The notes under the pieces were generated by a model that was given only the letters and a program-made list of their open reading frames with translations, ran no database searches and had not been told where the DNA came from. Shown in pieces: positions 8,473-20,456 of a stretch of 64,000 nucleotides of DNA; the first letter of the stretch is position 1, and the number at the start of each line of letters is the position of its first letter. A program made the translations under genes and the position numbers. The DNA is from Luteimonas sp. MC1572 (GTDB lineage Bacteria; Pseudomonadota; Gammaproteobacteria; Xanthomonadales; Xanthomonadaceae), in contig NZ_CP067112.1 of the NCBI RefSeq assembly GCF_016615815.1, positions 434,001-498,000 on the forward strand, given 5' to 3'.

Positions 8473-9708
8473 TCAGTCCGGCGCCAGCCACGCACCGAGC
8501 GCGGCCAGCACCACCATCAGCACCAACCCGCCGCCGGCGATGCGGCCATAGCGCGCGCCGCCGCTGGCGAAGGCCAGCACCACCTTGGTCAGCGCGGACG
8601 CGGCGAGCAGGCCGGCCACGCCCCATCGCGCCTGCGCGTGCGACAGGCCGCCGAGATCGGCCAGCCGCGCGATGGTGGCGCCCGCGGCCTGCAGTTCGGC
8701 CAGCGCGGCGACCGTTGCACCGACCAGGGCGCCGGCGTCGCCAAACATGCGGCGCAGGGCCTCGGCGGCGAGCATCACCGCGGCAATCAGCAGCGCGACC
8801 CCAAGTGCGTGGCTCAGGTGGAAGGCGCGCGCCTGCGGTGCCTGGGCGGCGGGGGTGTCACCGCGGGTCCGGTGCAGGCCGGTGGCGGCGACCAGCAGCA
8901 GGCCGATCGCGGCGCCGCCCAGCGGCCACGCCGCCGCGCGCAGGAACCCCGGCGAGACCGCGCCGATCACCGCCGCCAGCAGCAGCACCGAGGCGAGGTT
9001 GGACAGCAGCGCCGCGGCGGCGGCTTCGGTCGACAGCCGCGGTTCGTCGCGCGCCAGGCGGCCGTAGCTCGCGACTGCGGCGGTGGACGACGCGAAGCCG
9101 GAGAAGAAGCCGGCCACCGGCAGTCCGCGGCGCGCGCCGACCGCGCGCAGCGCGACGTGCCCGAGCATGCCCACCGCCAGCACCAGCACCACGATCCGCC
9201 AGAGCATCGACGGCTGCAGCACGCCCCATGGATCGAGCGGCACGTCGGGGAGCAGCGGCAGCACCACCAGCGCGGCGGCGGCGAGCAACAGGCCGTCCTT
9301 CACTTCGCGCTCGCTGATGAGCTCGCGGCTCAGGCGCCGCAGCGGATCCTTCGCCCACAGCAGCAGCGCAGCCACCACGCCCAGGCCCGCGGCCAGCGAT
9401 GCGGATTCGCGCGACAGCCCGCCCAGCGCCACGGTGAGCAGCATCGCGACTTCACCGGTGAGGCCCGGGTCCTCGTTGCACGTGCGCACGTAGGCGGCAT
9501 GCGCCAGCACGGCGACGGCCAGCAGCACCGCGATCCAGGCGGCGATGCCGAAGCCGTAGCCGATGGCGCCCAGCAGGCCCAGCAGCGCATGGGTGCGTAC
9601 GCCGGCGATGCCGGTGCCTTCGGTGTGCGCGCGCTCGCGCACCGCGCCGATCAGCAGGCCGATGCCGAGCGCGGCGCTGAGCGCTCGGACCACTTCGTTC
9701 CAGTCCAT
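8473..9708 (-). CDS. MgtC/SapB and DUF4010 membrane protein
   Basis: 411 residues and about 11-12 hydrophobic helices. The N-terminal ~140 residues resemble MgtC/SapB (short loops, RxHALLGLLGA motif); the rest is the DUF4010 membrane domain. Such fusions are widespread and uncharacterised; MgtC itself is tied to magnesium limitation and ATP synthase control, which cannot be carried over with confidence. It lies 18 bases after purD on the same strand and may be transcribed with it. Confidence 0.82.
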   Translation of the reverse strand: MDWNEVVRALSAALGIGLLIGAVRERAHTEGTGIAGVRTHALLGLLGAIGYGFGIAAWIAVLLAVAVLAHAAYVRTCNEDPGLTGEVAMLLTVALGGLSRESASLAAGLGVVAALLLWAKDPLRRLSRELISEREVKDGLLLAAAALVVLPLLPDVPLDPWGVLQPSMLWRIVVLVLAVGMLGHVALRAVGARRGLPVAGFFSGFASSTAAVASYGRLARDEPRLSTEAAAAALLSNLASVLLLAAVIGAVSPGFLRAAAWPLGGAAIGLLLVAATGLHRTRGDTPAAQAPQARAFHLSHALGVALLIAAVMLAAEALRRMFGDAGALVGATVAALAELQAAGATIARLADLGGLSHAQARWGVAGLLAASALTKVVLAFASGGARYGRIAGGGLVLMVVLAALGAWLAPD

Positions 9709-9726
9709 GGCGCAGCGCCTGTTGCG

Positions 9727-11013
9727 TCAGCCGCGTTCGCGCGCGATCGCGCGCCAACCAATGTCGTGGCGGTGGAACTCGCCATGCCAGGAGATGCCGG
9801 CCAGTTCGGCATAGGCGCGCTGCTGTGCGTCGGCGACGCTGTCGCCCAGCGCGCAGACACACAGCACGCGGCCACCGGCGGTGACCGCCTGGCCACCCTC
9901 GAGGCGGGTGCCGGCGTGGAATACACGGGTGTCGTCGAGGTCGGGCACGTCCCAGGTGTTGATGACATCGCCGGTGCGCGGCGCCTCCGGGTAGCCTTCG
10001 GCCGCCATCACCACGCCCAGCGCCGGCCGCGGATCCCAGCGCGCCTCCATGCCGGCCAGCCGGCCGTCGATGGCGGCCTGGACCAGTGCCGCGAGGTCCG
10101 ACTGCAGCCGCATCATCACCGGCTGGGTTTCCGGGTCGCCGAAGCGCACGTTGAATTCGATGACCTTGGGCATGCCGTCGCCGTCGATCATCAGGCCCGC
10201 GTACAGGAAGCCGGTGAACGGAGTGCCGTCGGCGGCCATGCCGCGCACGGTTGGCTCGATCACCTCGCGCATGACCCGCGCGTGCACTTCGGGCGTGACC
10301 ACCGGCGCCGGCGAATACGCGCCCATGCCGCCGGTGTTGGGGCCGGTGTCGCCGTCGCCGACGCGTTTGTGGTCCTGGCTGGTGGCCATCGGCAGCGCGG
10401 TCGTGCCGTCGACGATGGCGATGAAGCTGGCCTCTTCGCCGTCGAGGAATTCTTCCACCACCACGCGTGCGCCGGCGTCGCCGAACGCATTGCCGTCCAG
10501 CATGTCGGCGACCGCGGCTTCCGCCTCGGCCAGCGTCATCGCGACGATCACGCCCTTGCCGGCGGCCAGGCCGTCGGCCTTGATCACGATCGGCGCGCCG
10601 AGGGCGCGTACGTGCGCGAGTGCTGCATCCACGTCGGTGAACACCGCGTAGTGCGCGGTGGGAATGCGGTGGCGTTCCAGGAAGGCCTTGGCGAAGGCTT
10701 TGCTGCCCTCGAGCTGCGCGGCGGCGGCGGTGGGGCCGAAGATGCGCAGCCCGGCGGCGCGGAAACGATCGACGATGCCGGCAACCAGCGGCACCTCGGG
10801 GCCGACCAGCGTGAACGCTACGGCCTCGTCGCGCGCCAGCTGCAGCAGCGCATCCAGGTCGGTGGCGGCGATGGCGACGTTGCGGCATTTGCCCTCGGTC
10901 GCGGTGCCGGCGTTGCCGGGGGCGACGAGGACGTCGTGCACGTCAGGCGACTGCGCCAGCTTCCAGGCCAGCGCGTGCTCGCGGCCGCCGGAGCCAATGA
11001 CCAGGACTTTCAT
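9727..11013 (-). CDS. purD: Phosphoribosylamine-glycine ligase
   Basis: 428 residues, full family length. Second step of de novo purine synthesis: phosphoribosylamine + glycine + ATP to GAR. The N-terminus carries the diagnostic KVLVIGSGGREHALAW, and the ATP-grasp core includes KADGLAAGKGV and, further on, the metal-binding EFNVRFGDPE. It follows purH by 79 bases; that gap contains a GC-rich hairpin at 11049-11067. Confidence 0.97.
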   Translation of the reverse strand: MKVLVIGSGGREHALAWKLAQSPDVHDVLVAPGNAGTATEGKCRNVAIAATDLDALLQLARDEAVAFTLVGPEVPLVAGIVDRFRAAGLRIFGPTAAAAQLEGSKAFAKAFLERHRIPTAHYAVFTDVDAALAHVRALGAPIVIKADGLAAGKGVIVAMTLAEAEAAVADMLDGNAFGDAGARVVVEEFLDGEEASFIAIVDGTTALPMATSQDHKRVGDGDTGPNTGGMGAYSPAPVVTPEVHARVMREVIEPTVRGMAADGTPFTGFLYAGLMIDGDGMPKVIEFNVRFGDPETQPVMMRLQSDLAALVQAAIDGRLAGMEARWDPRPALGVVMAAEGYPEAPRTGDVINTWDVPDLDDTRVFHAGTRLEGGQAVTAGGRVLCVCALGDSVADAQQRAYAELAGISWHGEFHRHDIGWRAIARERG

Positions 11014-11048
11014 GCGTCAACCTCGCCGTTCAACTGGGTGGGAGCATA

Positions 11049-11067
11049 GCCCCCTGAGTCAGGGGGC
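11049..11067 (-). terminator. Intergenic hairpin between purH and purD
   Basis: Perfect 7-base stem GCCCCCT/AGGGGGC with a 5-base loop. No U-tract follows on the minus strand, so it is more likely an mRNA-processing or pausing hairpin than a full terminator. Confidence 0.35.
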
Positions 11068-11092
11068 GATTCGCGCCATACGCGCGAAGTCA

Positions 11093-12664
<1,572 letters not shown>

Positions 12665-12735
12665 GGGATGCGTGGGGGCAGCGGGAAAGCGGCAATTATA
12701 CGACCGGGCCCGAAGCACCGGCCCGCACCGCGGCT

Positions 12736-13008
12736 TCAGACGATGCCGTAGTCGCGCAGCTTGCGGCGCAGCGTGGCGCGGTGGATGCCGAGGATCGCCG
12801 CAGCGCGGCTCTGGTTGCCTTCGCAGTGGTTCAGGACCTCGACGAAGAGCGGGATCTCGAGCTCGCGCAGGGCGATCTCGTAGAGATGCTCTTCATCGCA
12901 GCCGTCGAGGTCGCGGATATAGCGGCGCACGGCGTTCGCGACGTGCTCGCGCAGCGGCGGACGCGGCGTGCCGCGCGCAGGCGGCTCGGATTGGTCGGCA
13001 GCGTTCAA
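12736..13008 (-). CDS. fis: Fis family nucleoid/transcription factor
   Basis: 90 residues. The C-terminal half is the Fis helix-turn-helix ([20 protein letters not shown], then LRRKL), preceded by two dimerisation helices. Fis bends DNA and activates rRNA and other growth-phase promoters. The start is a TTG at 13008, with only a weak GGGAC upstream; no better in-frame start gives the usual length of the N-terminal beta-hairpin region, so the start is tentative. Neighbours DUF3426 and prmA upstream match the conserved prmA-fis linkage. Confidence 0.9.
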   Translation of the reverse strand: MNAADQSEPPARGTPRPPLREHVANAVRRYIRDLDGCDEEHLYEIALRELEIPLFVEVLNHCEGNQSRAAAILGIHRATLRRKLRDYGIV

Positions 13009-13094
13009 AGGGGTCCCGGAAGCACCGCGCCCTGGCGGCGCGGATCACGGACGAGTCTAGCGCGCGCCCGGCGGGCAAGCCAATTGGCGCCGAC

Positions 13095-14165
13095 TCAGCG
13101 GAAGTCGAACATGAAGGCGACCGCGCCCCGGCCCGGTTCGCGCACGTCCATGCGGATCACCGCGCCCGCGCCGCTGTCGATGAGCGCGCCGTCCGGCGCC
13201 TGCCCCAGGTATTCGTCGGGCGCGAATGCGCGCGTGCCCAGCGGGCGGCCGTCGACATCGGACAGGGTCAGCACCACCTCCGGCCACGGCTGCGGCCAGG
13301 CGGCGTTGTTGCGGAAGCTGGCGGTGATGCGCAGCGTGTCGGCGCGTTGCGGATGCGGGCGTACGTCGCGTTCGAGCAGCGCGAACGCGGCAGGTTCGCG
13401 CCACGGCGGCAGCGTGCAGCGCAGCAGCGCGCAGGTGCGGGCCACGACCGGACGCCAGGCGGGGTCGGCCGCCAGCCGTGCGCGGTCGGCGAGCAGCCAC
13501 TGCACGCCGAGCAGTGCGGTCAGGCCGACGATGGCGGCCGGCATGACCCAGCGCCGCCCGGGCGGCACATCGGCGGCGATGCGACGCGCGCGGGCGAAGC
13601 TCGGTGCCGGCTTGCCGGTGCGGCGTGCCGGTGTCGGCGCGATGACGGAGGCGTCCGCAGCGGCGGGCTGGGCGGGCACGTCGCCTGCGGGTGTGGGTAC
13701 GTCGTCGGCGATATCCGGGAGAACGCCAGGGCCCGCGGTGTCCAGGCTTGCTTCCTCCGCGTTCGCCGCGTGTTCTCCGTCAGCAAGCTTCACCGCATTC
13801 GCGAGGTCGGGCGACGGGGCAGGTGCCGCCGCGACTGCTGTCGACGCCGCCGCATCCTGCGGCGCAACGTCGCCTTCTGCGACATCGGTGCCGCTCCGCA
13901 GCAGCGAAGCCACCGAGATCGCCGGGCGCGCGAGCAGCTCCGCGTCCGCATCGCGCGCGGGTCCGAAGGCATCTTCGATGGCCGCGGCCACGCCGCTGCG
14001 CGCGGCTTCGATCGCGTCGGCGTCGGGGCCGCGCACGTCATGCGCCTGCTCCGGCGGCCGTGTGGCATCGAGCTGTGCCGCGCAGCGCGGGCAGCGCGGC
14101 GGCGGCAGGTCGGTGGCCGGATCGGTGGCGATCAGGCCGCGGCAGTACGGGCAGTTGATGAACAT
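13095..14165 (-). CDS. Zinc-ribbon DUF3426 membrane protein
   Basis: 356 residues. Begins with a MJ0042-type zinc ribbon (CPYC near residue 5 and CPRC near residue 26), followed by a long Ala/Pro/Asp-rich linker of low complexity, one transmembrane helix (about residues 225-245), then the DUF3426 domain (about 250-355), a beta-sandwich probably outside the membrane. Sits between prmA and fis as in other Xanthomonads. Role unknown. Confidence 0.85.
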   Translation of the reverse strand: MFINCPYCRGLIATDPATDLPPPRCPRCAAQLDATRPPEQAHDVRGPDADAIEAARSGVAAAIEDAFGPARDADAELLARPAISVASLLRSGTDVAEGDVAPQDAAASTAVAAAPAPSPDLANAVKLADGEHAANAEEASLDTAGPGVLPDIADDVPTPAGDVPAQPAAADASVIAPTPARRTGKPAPSFARARRIAADVPPGRRWVMPAAIVGLTALLGVQWLLADRARLAADPAWRPVVARTCALLRCTLPPWREPAAFALLERDVRPHPQRADTLRITASFRNNAAWPQPWPEVVLTLSDVDGRPLGTRAFAPDEYLGQAPDGALIDSGAGAVIRMDVREPGRGAVAFMFDFR

Positions 14166-14214
14166 GGCGGCTATTCAAGCATGCGCGGCGGACGCCGTGC
14201 AGGCACCCGGGCGC

Positions 14215-15141
14215 TCACGCCACGCTGCGGCGCACGCCGTCGATACGCACCCAGTCGCCGTCGATGGCCACGTCGAGATCGTCGAACCAGGTGCCGTAGC
14301 GCGCCAGCAGCGCGTCCTGCTGGCCGTCGAGGATGCCCGACAGCGCCAGCCGTCCACCCGGCGCCACGCGCGCGGCGATGGTGTCGGCAAGCGCATCGAG
14401 CGCGGAGGCGAGGATGTTGGCCACCACCACCGGCCAGGTGCCGGGCGGCGCGTCGTCGGGCGCGAAGACTGCCAGGCGCGCATCCACGCCGTTGCGGGCG
14501 GCGTTGTCGTGCGTCGCGAGCAGTGCCTGCGGATCGTTGTCGATGCCGGTGGCTTCGGCCGCGCCCAGCTTCAGCGCCGCCAGCGCGAGGATGCCGCTGC
14601 CGCAGCCGAAATCCAGCACGCGCGCGCCGGCCAGCACGCCATCGGCCGCCAGCCCGTCCAGCCAGCGCAGGCACAGCGCGGTGGTCGGGTGGGTGCCGGA
14701 GCCGAACGCCAGCCCCGGGTCCAGGCGCACCACCGCGGCATCGCCGCCGGCGGCATCGTCAGGCAGCTCGCGGTTCCACGGCACGATCCAGGTGCGCTTG
14801 CCGAACCGGAGCGGTTCGTACTGGTCCATCCACGCGCGCTCCCAGTCCTGGTCCTCGACGCGGCGGAACGCCACGCGTGCCCAGTCGAGGTCGGGGTCGA
14901 AGCTTTCCAGCGCGGCGAGCAGCAGCAGCGCGTCGGCGTCGTGGGCGAACAGCGCGGTCAGGCTGATGTCGTCCCACAGCGGCGTTTCGCCGACGCCGGG
15001 CTCGAGGATCGCGTGTTCGTTGCTGGTGCCGGCATCGGCATCGAGCATGGTCACCGCCAGCGCGCCGACGTCGTCGAGCGCGTGCTCGTAGCGGGCCTGC
15101 TCGGATTCGCGGCAGCGCAGGGTCAGTTCGAGGAAGGGCAT
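14215..15141 (-). CDS. prmA: Ribosomal protein L11 methyltransferase
   Basis: 308 residues. Trimethylates ribosomal protein L11 using S-adenosylmethionine. The Rossmann motif [19 protein letters not shown] is intact and GTHPTT and NILA motifs follow the family pattern. The ATG at 15141 gives the conserved N-terminus FLELTLRC. Head of the prmA-DUF3426-fis-purH-purD run. Confidence 0.96.
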   Translation of the reverse strand: MPFLELTLRCRESEQARYEHALDDVGALAVTMLDADAGTSNEHAILEPGVGETPLWDDISLTALFAHDADALLLLAALESFDPDLDWARVAFRRVEDQDWERAWMDQYEPLRFGKRTWIVPWNRELPDDAAGGDAAVVRLDPGLAFGSGTHPTTALCLRWLDGLAADGVLAGARVLDFGCGSGILALAALKLGAAEATGIDNDPQALLATHDNAARNGVDARLAVFAPDDAPPGTWPVVVANILASALDALADTIAARVAPGGRLALSGILDGQQDALLARYGTWFDDLDVAIDGDWVRIDGVRRSVA

Positions 15142-15226
15142 CGCACGCCACCGGGACCTGGGGCGTGCATGGTACGGCCTTGCAGGCGTGGAAGCCGGCC
15201 CGGGACTGCCCGGGCCGGCCGTTGCC

Positions 15227-17227
15227 TCAGGCGCCGGGCACCAGGGTGGCGACCTGGAAGCTGCGCGGCCGCGTGGCGCCGTCGGCGCGCAGGATGGCGA
15301 CACCGTCCACCGGTGGCTTGGTGGACATCAGCGTGAACGAGTACAGCACGCCCCATGACAGCGAATTTCCGCCGGCCGCGTCGCGCCACTCGATGCCGCT
15401 GCCGCCGGCGTTGAACTGCCAGTCGTTGCCGGCGTTGATGTCGCCGTCGCGGAACACCGTGCCGGACACCTGGGCGCCGGCGCTGGTGGCCAGTGCGAAG
15501 GCGTCGAAGCCCTGGTTATTGGACACGCGGATGTTCGGGTTGGTGCCGGTGATGTCGGCGAACGCGAACTCGAAGTTCATCACCGCGTAGTGGTACTGCC
15601 ACAGCCCGTTCGGCAGGCGCTTGGCTTTCACTGCCACCTTGGCGCGCGATGCCTCGGTCACGAGTTCGGTCATCAGCGTCCGCTCGAAGCGGGCGCCCAG
15701 CTTCGGATTGCGCGGATTGGTCGGCGTATTGCCCTGTGCGAACCAGCGGTCGATCGCCGGGCCGAGGCGTTCGCTGCCGTTGCTGGCGTTCCAGGTGGAG
15801 CCGGTCCACGCGGGCGTGACCGGGCGTGACGACATCGAGTTGTAGATGTTGATGTCGTCGCGCGCGATGTACCAGGACTCGTACATCCAGGTGGCGCCGG
15901 GATGCAGCGACGGCGCGATCTGCGATTCGCGCACCACCAGGCGCTCCCAGTACTCGTCGCCCGGGCCGGTGTTCATGACGCCGTCGCAGTTGGTGTCGAA
16001 GGTCGAGCCGCAGCGGCCCCACAGTCCGGCGGAAGGCACCAGTTCGCTGCGCGGCGACAGGCCCTGCGTGTAGTCGTTGTTGCCGGCCGAGTAGGTGTCG
16101 GTACAGCCGCGGCCGAGCGCGTGGCCGTGGTGGTCGCCGCTGTCCAGGCAGCTGCCGTTGGTGGTCAGGTAGGCCTGCTTCACGCCCGAGCGGCCGATCT
16201 GCTCGATGCTGCCGTCGGCGTTGGTGCGGTACATGTTCCAGATGAGGTACGGGTGCTGGTCGTTCTGGTACGGCGGCGACGGCGCGGTGAACTTCTGGTA
16301 CCACGGGATGGTGGCGGTCCAGCGCGCGGTGCTGGTGCCAAGCGGATCGCCGGGCACGGTGGCGCTGATGTTGCCCTCGTTGACGTTGTTCTTCAGCGTC
16401 GACGACGGCGTGAACACCACCTGGCCGCTGCCGTTGGGGCCGGTGCAGCTGCGGCAGCGCGTGTAGTACAGCGTGGTGTTCTGCATGAACAGGTCGTTTT
16501 CGTAGACGCCACCATTGGGCGCCGGGGCGCCGTGCCAGGTGATGTAGTTCGCGAGCGGGCGCGCGCCGCCGCTGCCACGCACCTGCACGGTGGCGTCCAG
16601 CTGCACCTCGCCGATCGGCCAGCCGGCGGCATACGGCGCGCCGATGCGCCTGGCCAGCCGCTCGCTGATCATGATGTCGGACGAACCGATGGTGAGCGCT
16701 GCCGGGTCGTCGAGCAGCTCGTGCATCACGTGGTCGACATGGAACCAGGCCACGCCGTCGGCGCCGACCAGGTCGAACTCCGGCTCGGCACCGGCCGCGA
16801 CCTTGCGCGGGACCAGGCGGAAGCCGTCGAGGTCGATGCTGCCGTCGCGCAGTTCAAGCCGGTAGCCGCCGCGCGCCTGCAGCGCGCCGCCGGTCATCTC
16901 GCGTGCATAGCCGTTGTCGACGTTGAAGCGCAGCTGCGAGAACGGCTGCAGGGCGAAGCGCTCGGAGCCGTCGCTGGCGCGCGTGCCGAGCACCGAAGCG
17001 GGGCGGATGCGGATGCCGAGGTCGCCGGCAAGGTCGTTGTTCCAGCGGATGCCGATGTCGCCACCGGCGACGGCCCATGGCCTGGACTGCACTTCGCCCG
17101 TCGCGGGTCTGTCGACGGCGGTGCGCGCCTGCGACTGCGCGAGCGCGGTGGCGGTGGTGCCGGCGACGCCGGCCGCCAGCAAGCCGCCGATCACGACGGG
17201 TAGGACGTTCTTCCTGCAAAGACGCAT
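15227..17227 (-). CDS. Large secreted protein, function unknown
   Basis: 666 residues. Signal peptide with cleavage near ATALAQ (about residue 31), so exported. No motif I can assign: it is rich in Asn, Thr, Trp and Gly, has Cys pairs (CRSC near residue 210, CGSTFDTNC near 370) suggesting disulfides, and reads like a beta-rich extracellular protein. It interrupts the otherwise conserved accC-prmA order, which suggests lineage-specific insertion. No neighbouring secretion genes. Start at the ATG at 17227 with AGGGAGA about 8 bases upstream. Confidence 0.7.
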   Translation of the reverse strand: MRLCRKNVLPVVIGGLLAAGVAGTTATALAQSQARTAVDRPATGEVQSRPWAVAGGDIGIRWNNDLAGDLGIRIRPASVLGTRASDGSERFALQPFSQLRFNVDNGYAREMTGGALQARGGYRLELRDGSIDLDGFRLVPRKVAAGAEPEFDLVGADGVAWFHVDHVMHELLDDPAALTIGSSDIMISERLARRIGAPYAAGWPIGEVQLDATVQVRGSGGARPLANYITWHGAPAPNGGVYENDLFMQNTTLYYTRCRSCTGPNGSGQVVFTPSSTLKNNVNEGNISATVPGDPLGTSTARWTATIPWYQKFTAPSPPYQNDQHPYLIWNMYRTNADGSIEQIGRSGVKQAYLTTNGSCLDSGDHHGHALGRGCTDTYSAGNNDYTQGLSPRSELVPSAGLWGRCGSTFDTNCDGVMNTGPGDEYWERLVVRESQIAPSLHPGATWMYESWYIARDDINIYNSMSSRPVTPAWTGSTWNASNGSERLGPAIDRWFAQGNTPTNPRNPKLGARFERTLMTELVTEASRAKVAVKAKRLPNGLWQYHYAVMNFEFAFADITGTNPNIRVSNNQGFDAFALATSAGAQVSGTVFRDGDINAGNDWQFNAGGSGIEWRDAAGGNSLSWGVLYSFTLMSTKPPVDGVAILRADGATRPRSFQVATLVPGA

Positions 17228-17340
17228 CGGTTCTCTCTCCCTTGAACGTGATGTCGGCCCCCCCGGTCCGACGAACGTCCGAGCATATGCGAGAACCGGG
17301 CCTGTCAACCACGTGCGCCGGCGCATGCTGCGCCGCGGGA

Positions 17341-17364
17341 AAAGAAGGGGCGCAGGGCGCCCCC
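17341..17364 (-). terminator. Rho-independent terminator after accC
   Basis: On the minus strand GGGGCGC-CCT-GCGCCCC is followed by TTCTTTT. It lies 8 bases after the accC stop and ends the aroQ-accB-accC transcript, separating it from the secreted-protein gene. Confidence 0.75.
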
Positions 17365-17371
17365 CGATGCA

Positions 17372-18739
17372 TCAGAGGATCGAGAGCGCCATGTCCTTGC
17401 GCTCGGACAGCCGCTTCTCGAGGTAGTGGATGTTCTGTCCACCGTCCTCGAAGCCGCGGTCGGCGAGGATGCGCTGCTGCAGCGCGATGTTGGTCTTGAT
17501 GCCGTCGACCACCATCTCCGACAACGCCACGCGCATGCGGCAGATCGCCTGCTCCCGCGTCGCGCCGTGCACGATCAGCTTGCCGATCATCGAGTCGTAG
17601 TTGGCCGGCACGCGGTAGCCCTCGTAGATGTGCGAGTCCACGCGCACGCCCGGCCCGCCCGGGGCGTGGAAGTGCTGGATCAGGCCCGGCGAGGGCAGGA
17701 AGCTGTCCGGGTCCTCGGCGTTGATGCGGCATTCGATCGCGTGGCCGTTCAACACCACGTCCTCCTGGCGGATCGACAGCGGCCGACCGGACGCGATCAG
17801 CAGCTGTTCGCGGATCAGGTCGATGCCGGTGACCATTTCGGTGACCGGATGCTCCACCTGGATGCGGGTGTTCATTTCGATGAAGTAGAAGCGGCCGTCC
17901 TCGTACAGGAACTCGAACGTGCCGGCGCCGCGGTAGCCGATGCGGATGCAGGCCTCCACGCAGGTCCGGCCGATCGCCTCGCGCTGTTCGGCGCTGATGC
18001 CCGGCGCCGGTGCCTCCTCGACCACCTTCTGGTGGCGGCGTTGCATGGAGCAGTCACGCTCGCCGAGGTGGATGGCGTTGCCCTGGCCGTCGGCGAGCAC
18101 CTGGATCTCCACGTGGCGCGGGTTCTCCAGGAACTTCTCCATGTAGACCATGTCGTTGCCGAACGCGGCCTTGGCCTCGGCCTTGGTGGTCTGGATGGCG
18201 GTGACCAGCGCGGCTTCGGTGTGCACCACGCGCATGCCGCGCCCGCCGCCGCCGCCGGAGGCCTTCACGATCACCGGATAACCGATCTCGCGGGCGATCT
18301 TCACGTTGGCCTCGGGCTCGTCGCCGAGCGGGCCGCCGCTGCCGGGCACGCAGGGCACGCCGGCCTCCTGCATGGCGCGGATGGCTTCCACCTTGTCGCC
18401 CATCAGGCGGATGGTGTCGGCCTTGGGGCCGATGAACACGAAGCCGGACTGCTCCACGCGCTCGGCGAAGTCCGCGTTCTCGGCCAGGAAGCCGTAGCCG
18501 GGGTGGATCGCCTGCGCATCGGTGACCTCGGCGGCGGCGATGATGCTGGCCATGTCGAGGTAGCTCTGCTGCGACGGTGCCGGCCCGATGCATACCGATT
18601 CATCGGCCATCGCCACGTGCTTGAGGTTGCGGTCGACGGTGGAGTGCACCGCGACCGTGCGGATGCCGAGCGCATGGCAGGCGCGCAGGATGCGCAGCGC
18701 GATCTCGCCGCGGTTGGCGATGACGACCTTGTCGAGCAT
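17372..18739 (-). CDS. accC: Acetyl-CoA carboxylase, biotin carboxylase subunit
   Basis: 455 residues, full length. ATP-dependent carboxylation of the biotin on AccB, the first committed step of fatty-acid synthesis. Motifs: N-terminal [15 protein letters not shown], the Gly-rich ATP lid [12 protein letters not shown], and [13 protein letters not shown] with catalytic residues. Ten bases after accB, same operon. Confidence 0.98.
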   Translation of the reverse strand: MLDKVVIANRGEIALRILRACHALGIRTVAVHSTVDRNLKHVAMADESVCIGPAPSQQSYLDMASIIAAAEVTDAQAIHPGYGFLAENADFAERVEQSGFVFIGPKADTIRLMGDKVEAIRAMQEAGVPCVPGSGGPLGDEPEANVKIAREIGYPVIVKASGGGGGRGMRVVHTEAALVTAIQTTKAEAKAAFGNDMVYMEKFLENPRHVEIQVLADGQGNAIHLGERDCSMQRRHQKVVEEAPAPGISAEQREAIGRTCVEACIRIGYRGAGTFEFLYEDGRFYFIEMNTRIQVEHPVTEMVTGIDLIREQLLIASGRPLSIRQEDVVLNGHAIECRINAEDPDSFLPSPGLIQHFHAPGGPGVRVDSHIYEGYRVPANYDSMIGKLIVHGATREQAICRMRVALSEMVVDGIKTNIALQQRILADRGFEDGGQNIHYLEKRLSERKDMALSIL

Positions 18740-18749
18740 GGTCCGCGCC

Positions 18750-19229
18750 TCAGCCGATCACGAACAGCGGCTGGTCGAACTCGACCGGCTGGCCGCTCTC
18801 GCCGAGCACGGCGAGCACGGTGCCGCCGACGTCGGCCTCGATCGGGTTGAACATCTTCATCGCCTCGATGATGCCCAGCGTCTCGCCGGCCTTGACCGCC
18901 TGGCCGACGGTGACGAAGGCCGGCTTGTCGGGTGCCGGCGACGAATAGAACGTGCCGACCATCGGCGAGCGCACGACGTGGCCGTCGGGCAGGGCCGGGC
19001 CGGTGGGCTCCGCGGCGGCGGGGCGCCCGCCGGTGGCGGCGTCGACCGGCGACTGCATCGGCATCGGCGGGCCGCGGTGGTAGTCCGCCGGTGCCGGCGC
19101 GGACATCGCCGCCGTGCCGCGCGGCACGCGTGCCAGGCGGACGGACTCTTCGCCTTCCTTGATCTCGATCTCGGCGAGGTTGGATTCCTCGAGCAGGTCG
19201 ATCAGCTTCTTGATTTTTCTCAGGTCCAT
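18750..19229 (-). CDS. accB: Acetyl-CoA carboxylase, biotin carboxyl carrier protein
   Basis: 159 residues. N-terminal helix region [15 protein letters not shown], a Pro/Ala linker (about 45-80), and the C-terminal biotinyl domain with the modified lysine in [11 protein letters not shown] (near residue 122). Partner of AccC, with which it is cotranscribed; aroQ lies 64 bases upstream. Confidence 0.98.
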   Translation of the reverse strand: MDLRKIKKLIDLLEESNLAEIEIKEGEESVRLARVPRGTAAMSAPAPADYHRGPPMPMQSPVDAATGGRPAAAEPTGPALPDGHVVRSPMVGTFYSSPAPDKPAFVTVGQAVKAGETLGIIEAMKMFNPIEADVGGTVLAVLGESGQPVEFDQPLFVIG

Positions 19230-19293
19230 GCGGGCCTCGTCTGGTGGTGTCCGCGCTGGTGCGCAGGCGATGGGAATGGGGAGTTGCGGAAAG

Positions 19294-19740
19294 TCAGGGC
19301 GCGGTGCCGAGGCGCGGCAGGGCCGCATCCAGCGCCAGCGAATAACTGGTGGCGCCAAAGCCGCAGACCACGCCGACGGCCAGGTCGCTGAAAAAGCTCT
19401 GGCGACGGAACGGCTCGCGGGCGTGCGGGTTGGACAGGTGCACCTCGATGAACGGCACGGCGACCGCGGCCAGCGCGTCGCGCAGGGCCACCGAGGTGTG
19501 GGTGAATGCGGCCGGATTGAGCAGGATGAAGCCGGTGCCGTCGACCGAGGCGGCCTGCACGCGATCGACCAGCACGTGCTCGGCGTTGGACTGCAGGCTC
19601 TCGAACGCGTGCCCCGCGGACTCCACCCGGGCGCGCAGCGCGGCGTCGATCGACGCCAGCGTGTCGCGGCCGTAGATCTCCGGCTCGCGGCTGCCGAGCA
19701 GGTTGAGGTTGGGTCCATGGAGGACGAGGAGCTTGCCCAT
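19294..19740 (-). CDS. aroQ: Type II 3-dehydroquinate dehydratase
   Basis: 148 residues. Third step of the shikimate pathway. Conserved [16 protein letters not shown] holds the catalytic Tyr and Arg, and [13 protein letters not shown] and [15 protein letters not shown] the substrate site with its His. First gene of the aroQ-accB-accC operon. The promoter should lie in 19741-19862, where GTTTTTGGC occurs twice in the same orientation (minus strand). Confidence 0.97.
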   Translation of the reverse strand: MGKLLVLHGPNLNLLGSREPEIYGRDTLASIDAALRARVESAGHAFESLQSNAEHVLVDRVQAASVDGTGFILLNPAAFTHTSVALRDALAAVAVPFIEVHLSNPHAREPFRRQSFFSDLAVGVVCGFGATSYSLALDAALPRLGTAP

Positions 19741-19862
19741 TCGCTGCTGCGCGGCCCGTGGCCAAAAACGGCGGCCAGTCTGCGCCAAGCGTCGGATCGT
19801 GTCCAGATCGCAGAAGTTGCGCCAAAAACCGCTGTTTTAAGCGCCCGTTTGAGTCGCTGCCC

Positions 19863-20456
19863 TCAGGGGGCCGCCCAGCCGCTGATTTCGCCGTGCGAGA
19901 ACGGCCCGATCCGCTGCTTCAGCAGGCGCCCGTCAGCACCGATCAGTACCGTATACGGCAGTACGCCGCGCGGATTGCCGAGCTGCACGCCGGAGTCGCG
20001 CGGGCCGGGCGTATCGATCGCGATCGGGTAGCTGACCGGAATGCGCGCCAGGAAGTCTTCCACCGCGGCCTGGTCATCGAGCGCGATGCCGAGGACCTGC
20101 ACGCCGTTGGCACCCTGTTCGACGGCGAAGCGCTCCAGTTCCGGCATCTCCTCGATGCACGGCCCGCACCAGCTGGCCCACAGGTTCACCAGCAACGGGC
20201 GGCCTGCGGAGTCGCCCGGGACGATGATCGGTGCGCCATCCAGGCCGGGCAGGGTGATCGTCGGGACCTGCTCTCCACGCGTCGCGACCTGCAGGCCGTC
20301 CGGCGCGGGCGGCGCGACGGCGGACATCGCGCCCTGCATCGCCCGCTGGCCCAGCTCGGTGCGCAGCAGCGGGCCGGGGCCGTTCACCGCCAGGCCGGCC
20401 ACGATACCCAGCACCCCGGCGGCCAGCGCCGCCAGCACCACGGTCCGCGTGCGCAT
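19863..20456 (-). CDS. TlpA-type membrane-anchored thioredoxin
   Basis: 197 residues. One N-terminal membrane anchor (about residues 5-25) and a periplasmic thioredoxin fold with the active site WASWCGPC (about residues 93-100) and a cis-Pro near 165. Likely a periplasmic thiol reductase kept reduced by DsbD, its upstream partner: the two genes overlap by one base (TGATG). Whether it serves cytochrome c maturation or general reduction is not visible. Confidence 0.88.
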   Translation of the reverse strand: MRTRTVVLAALAAGVLGIVAGLAVNGPGPLLRTELGQRAMQGAMSAVAPPAPDGLQVATRGEQVPTITLPGLDGAPIIVPGDSAGRPLLVNLWASWCGPCIEEMPELERFAVEQGANGVQVLGIALDDQAAVEDFLARIPVSYPIAIDTPGPRDSGVQLGNPRGVLPYTVLIGADGRLLKQRIGPFSHGEISGWAAP

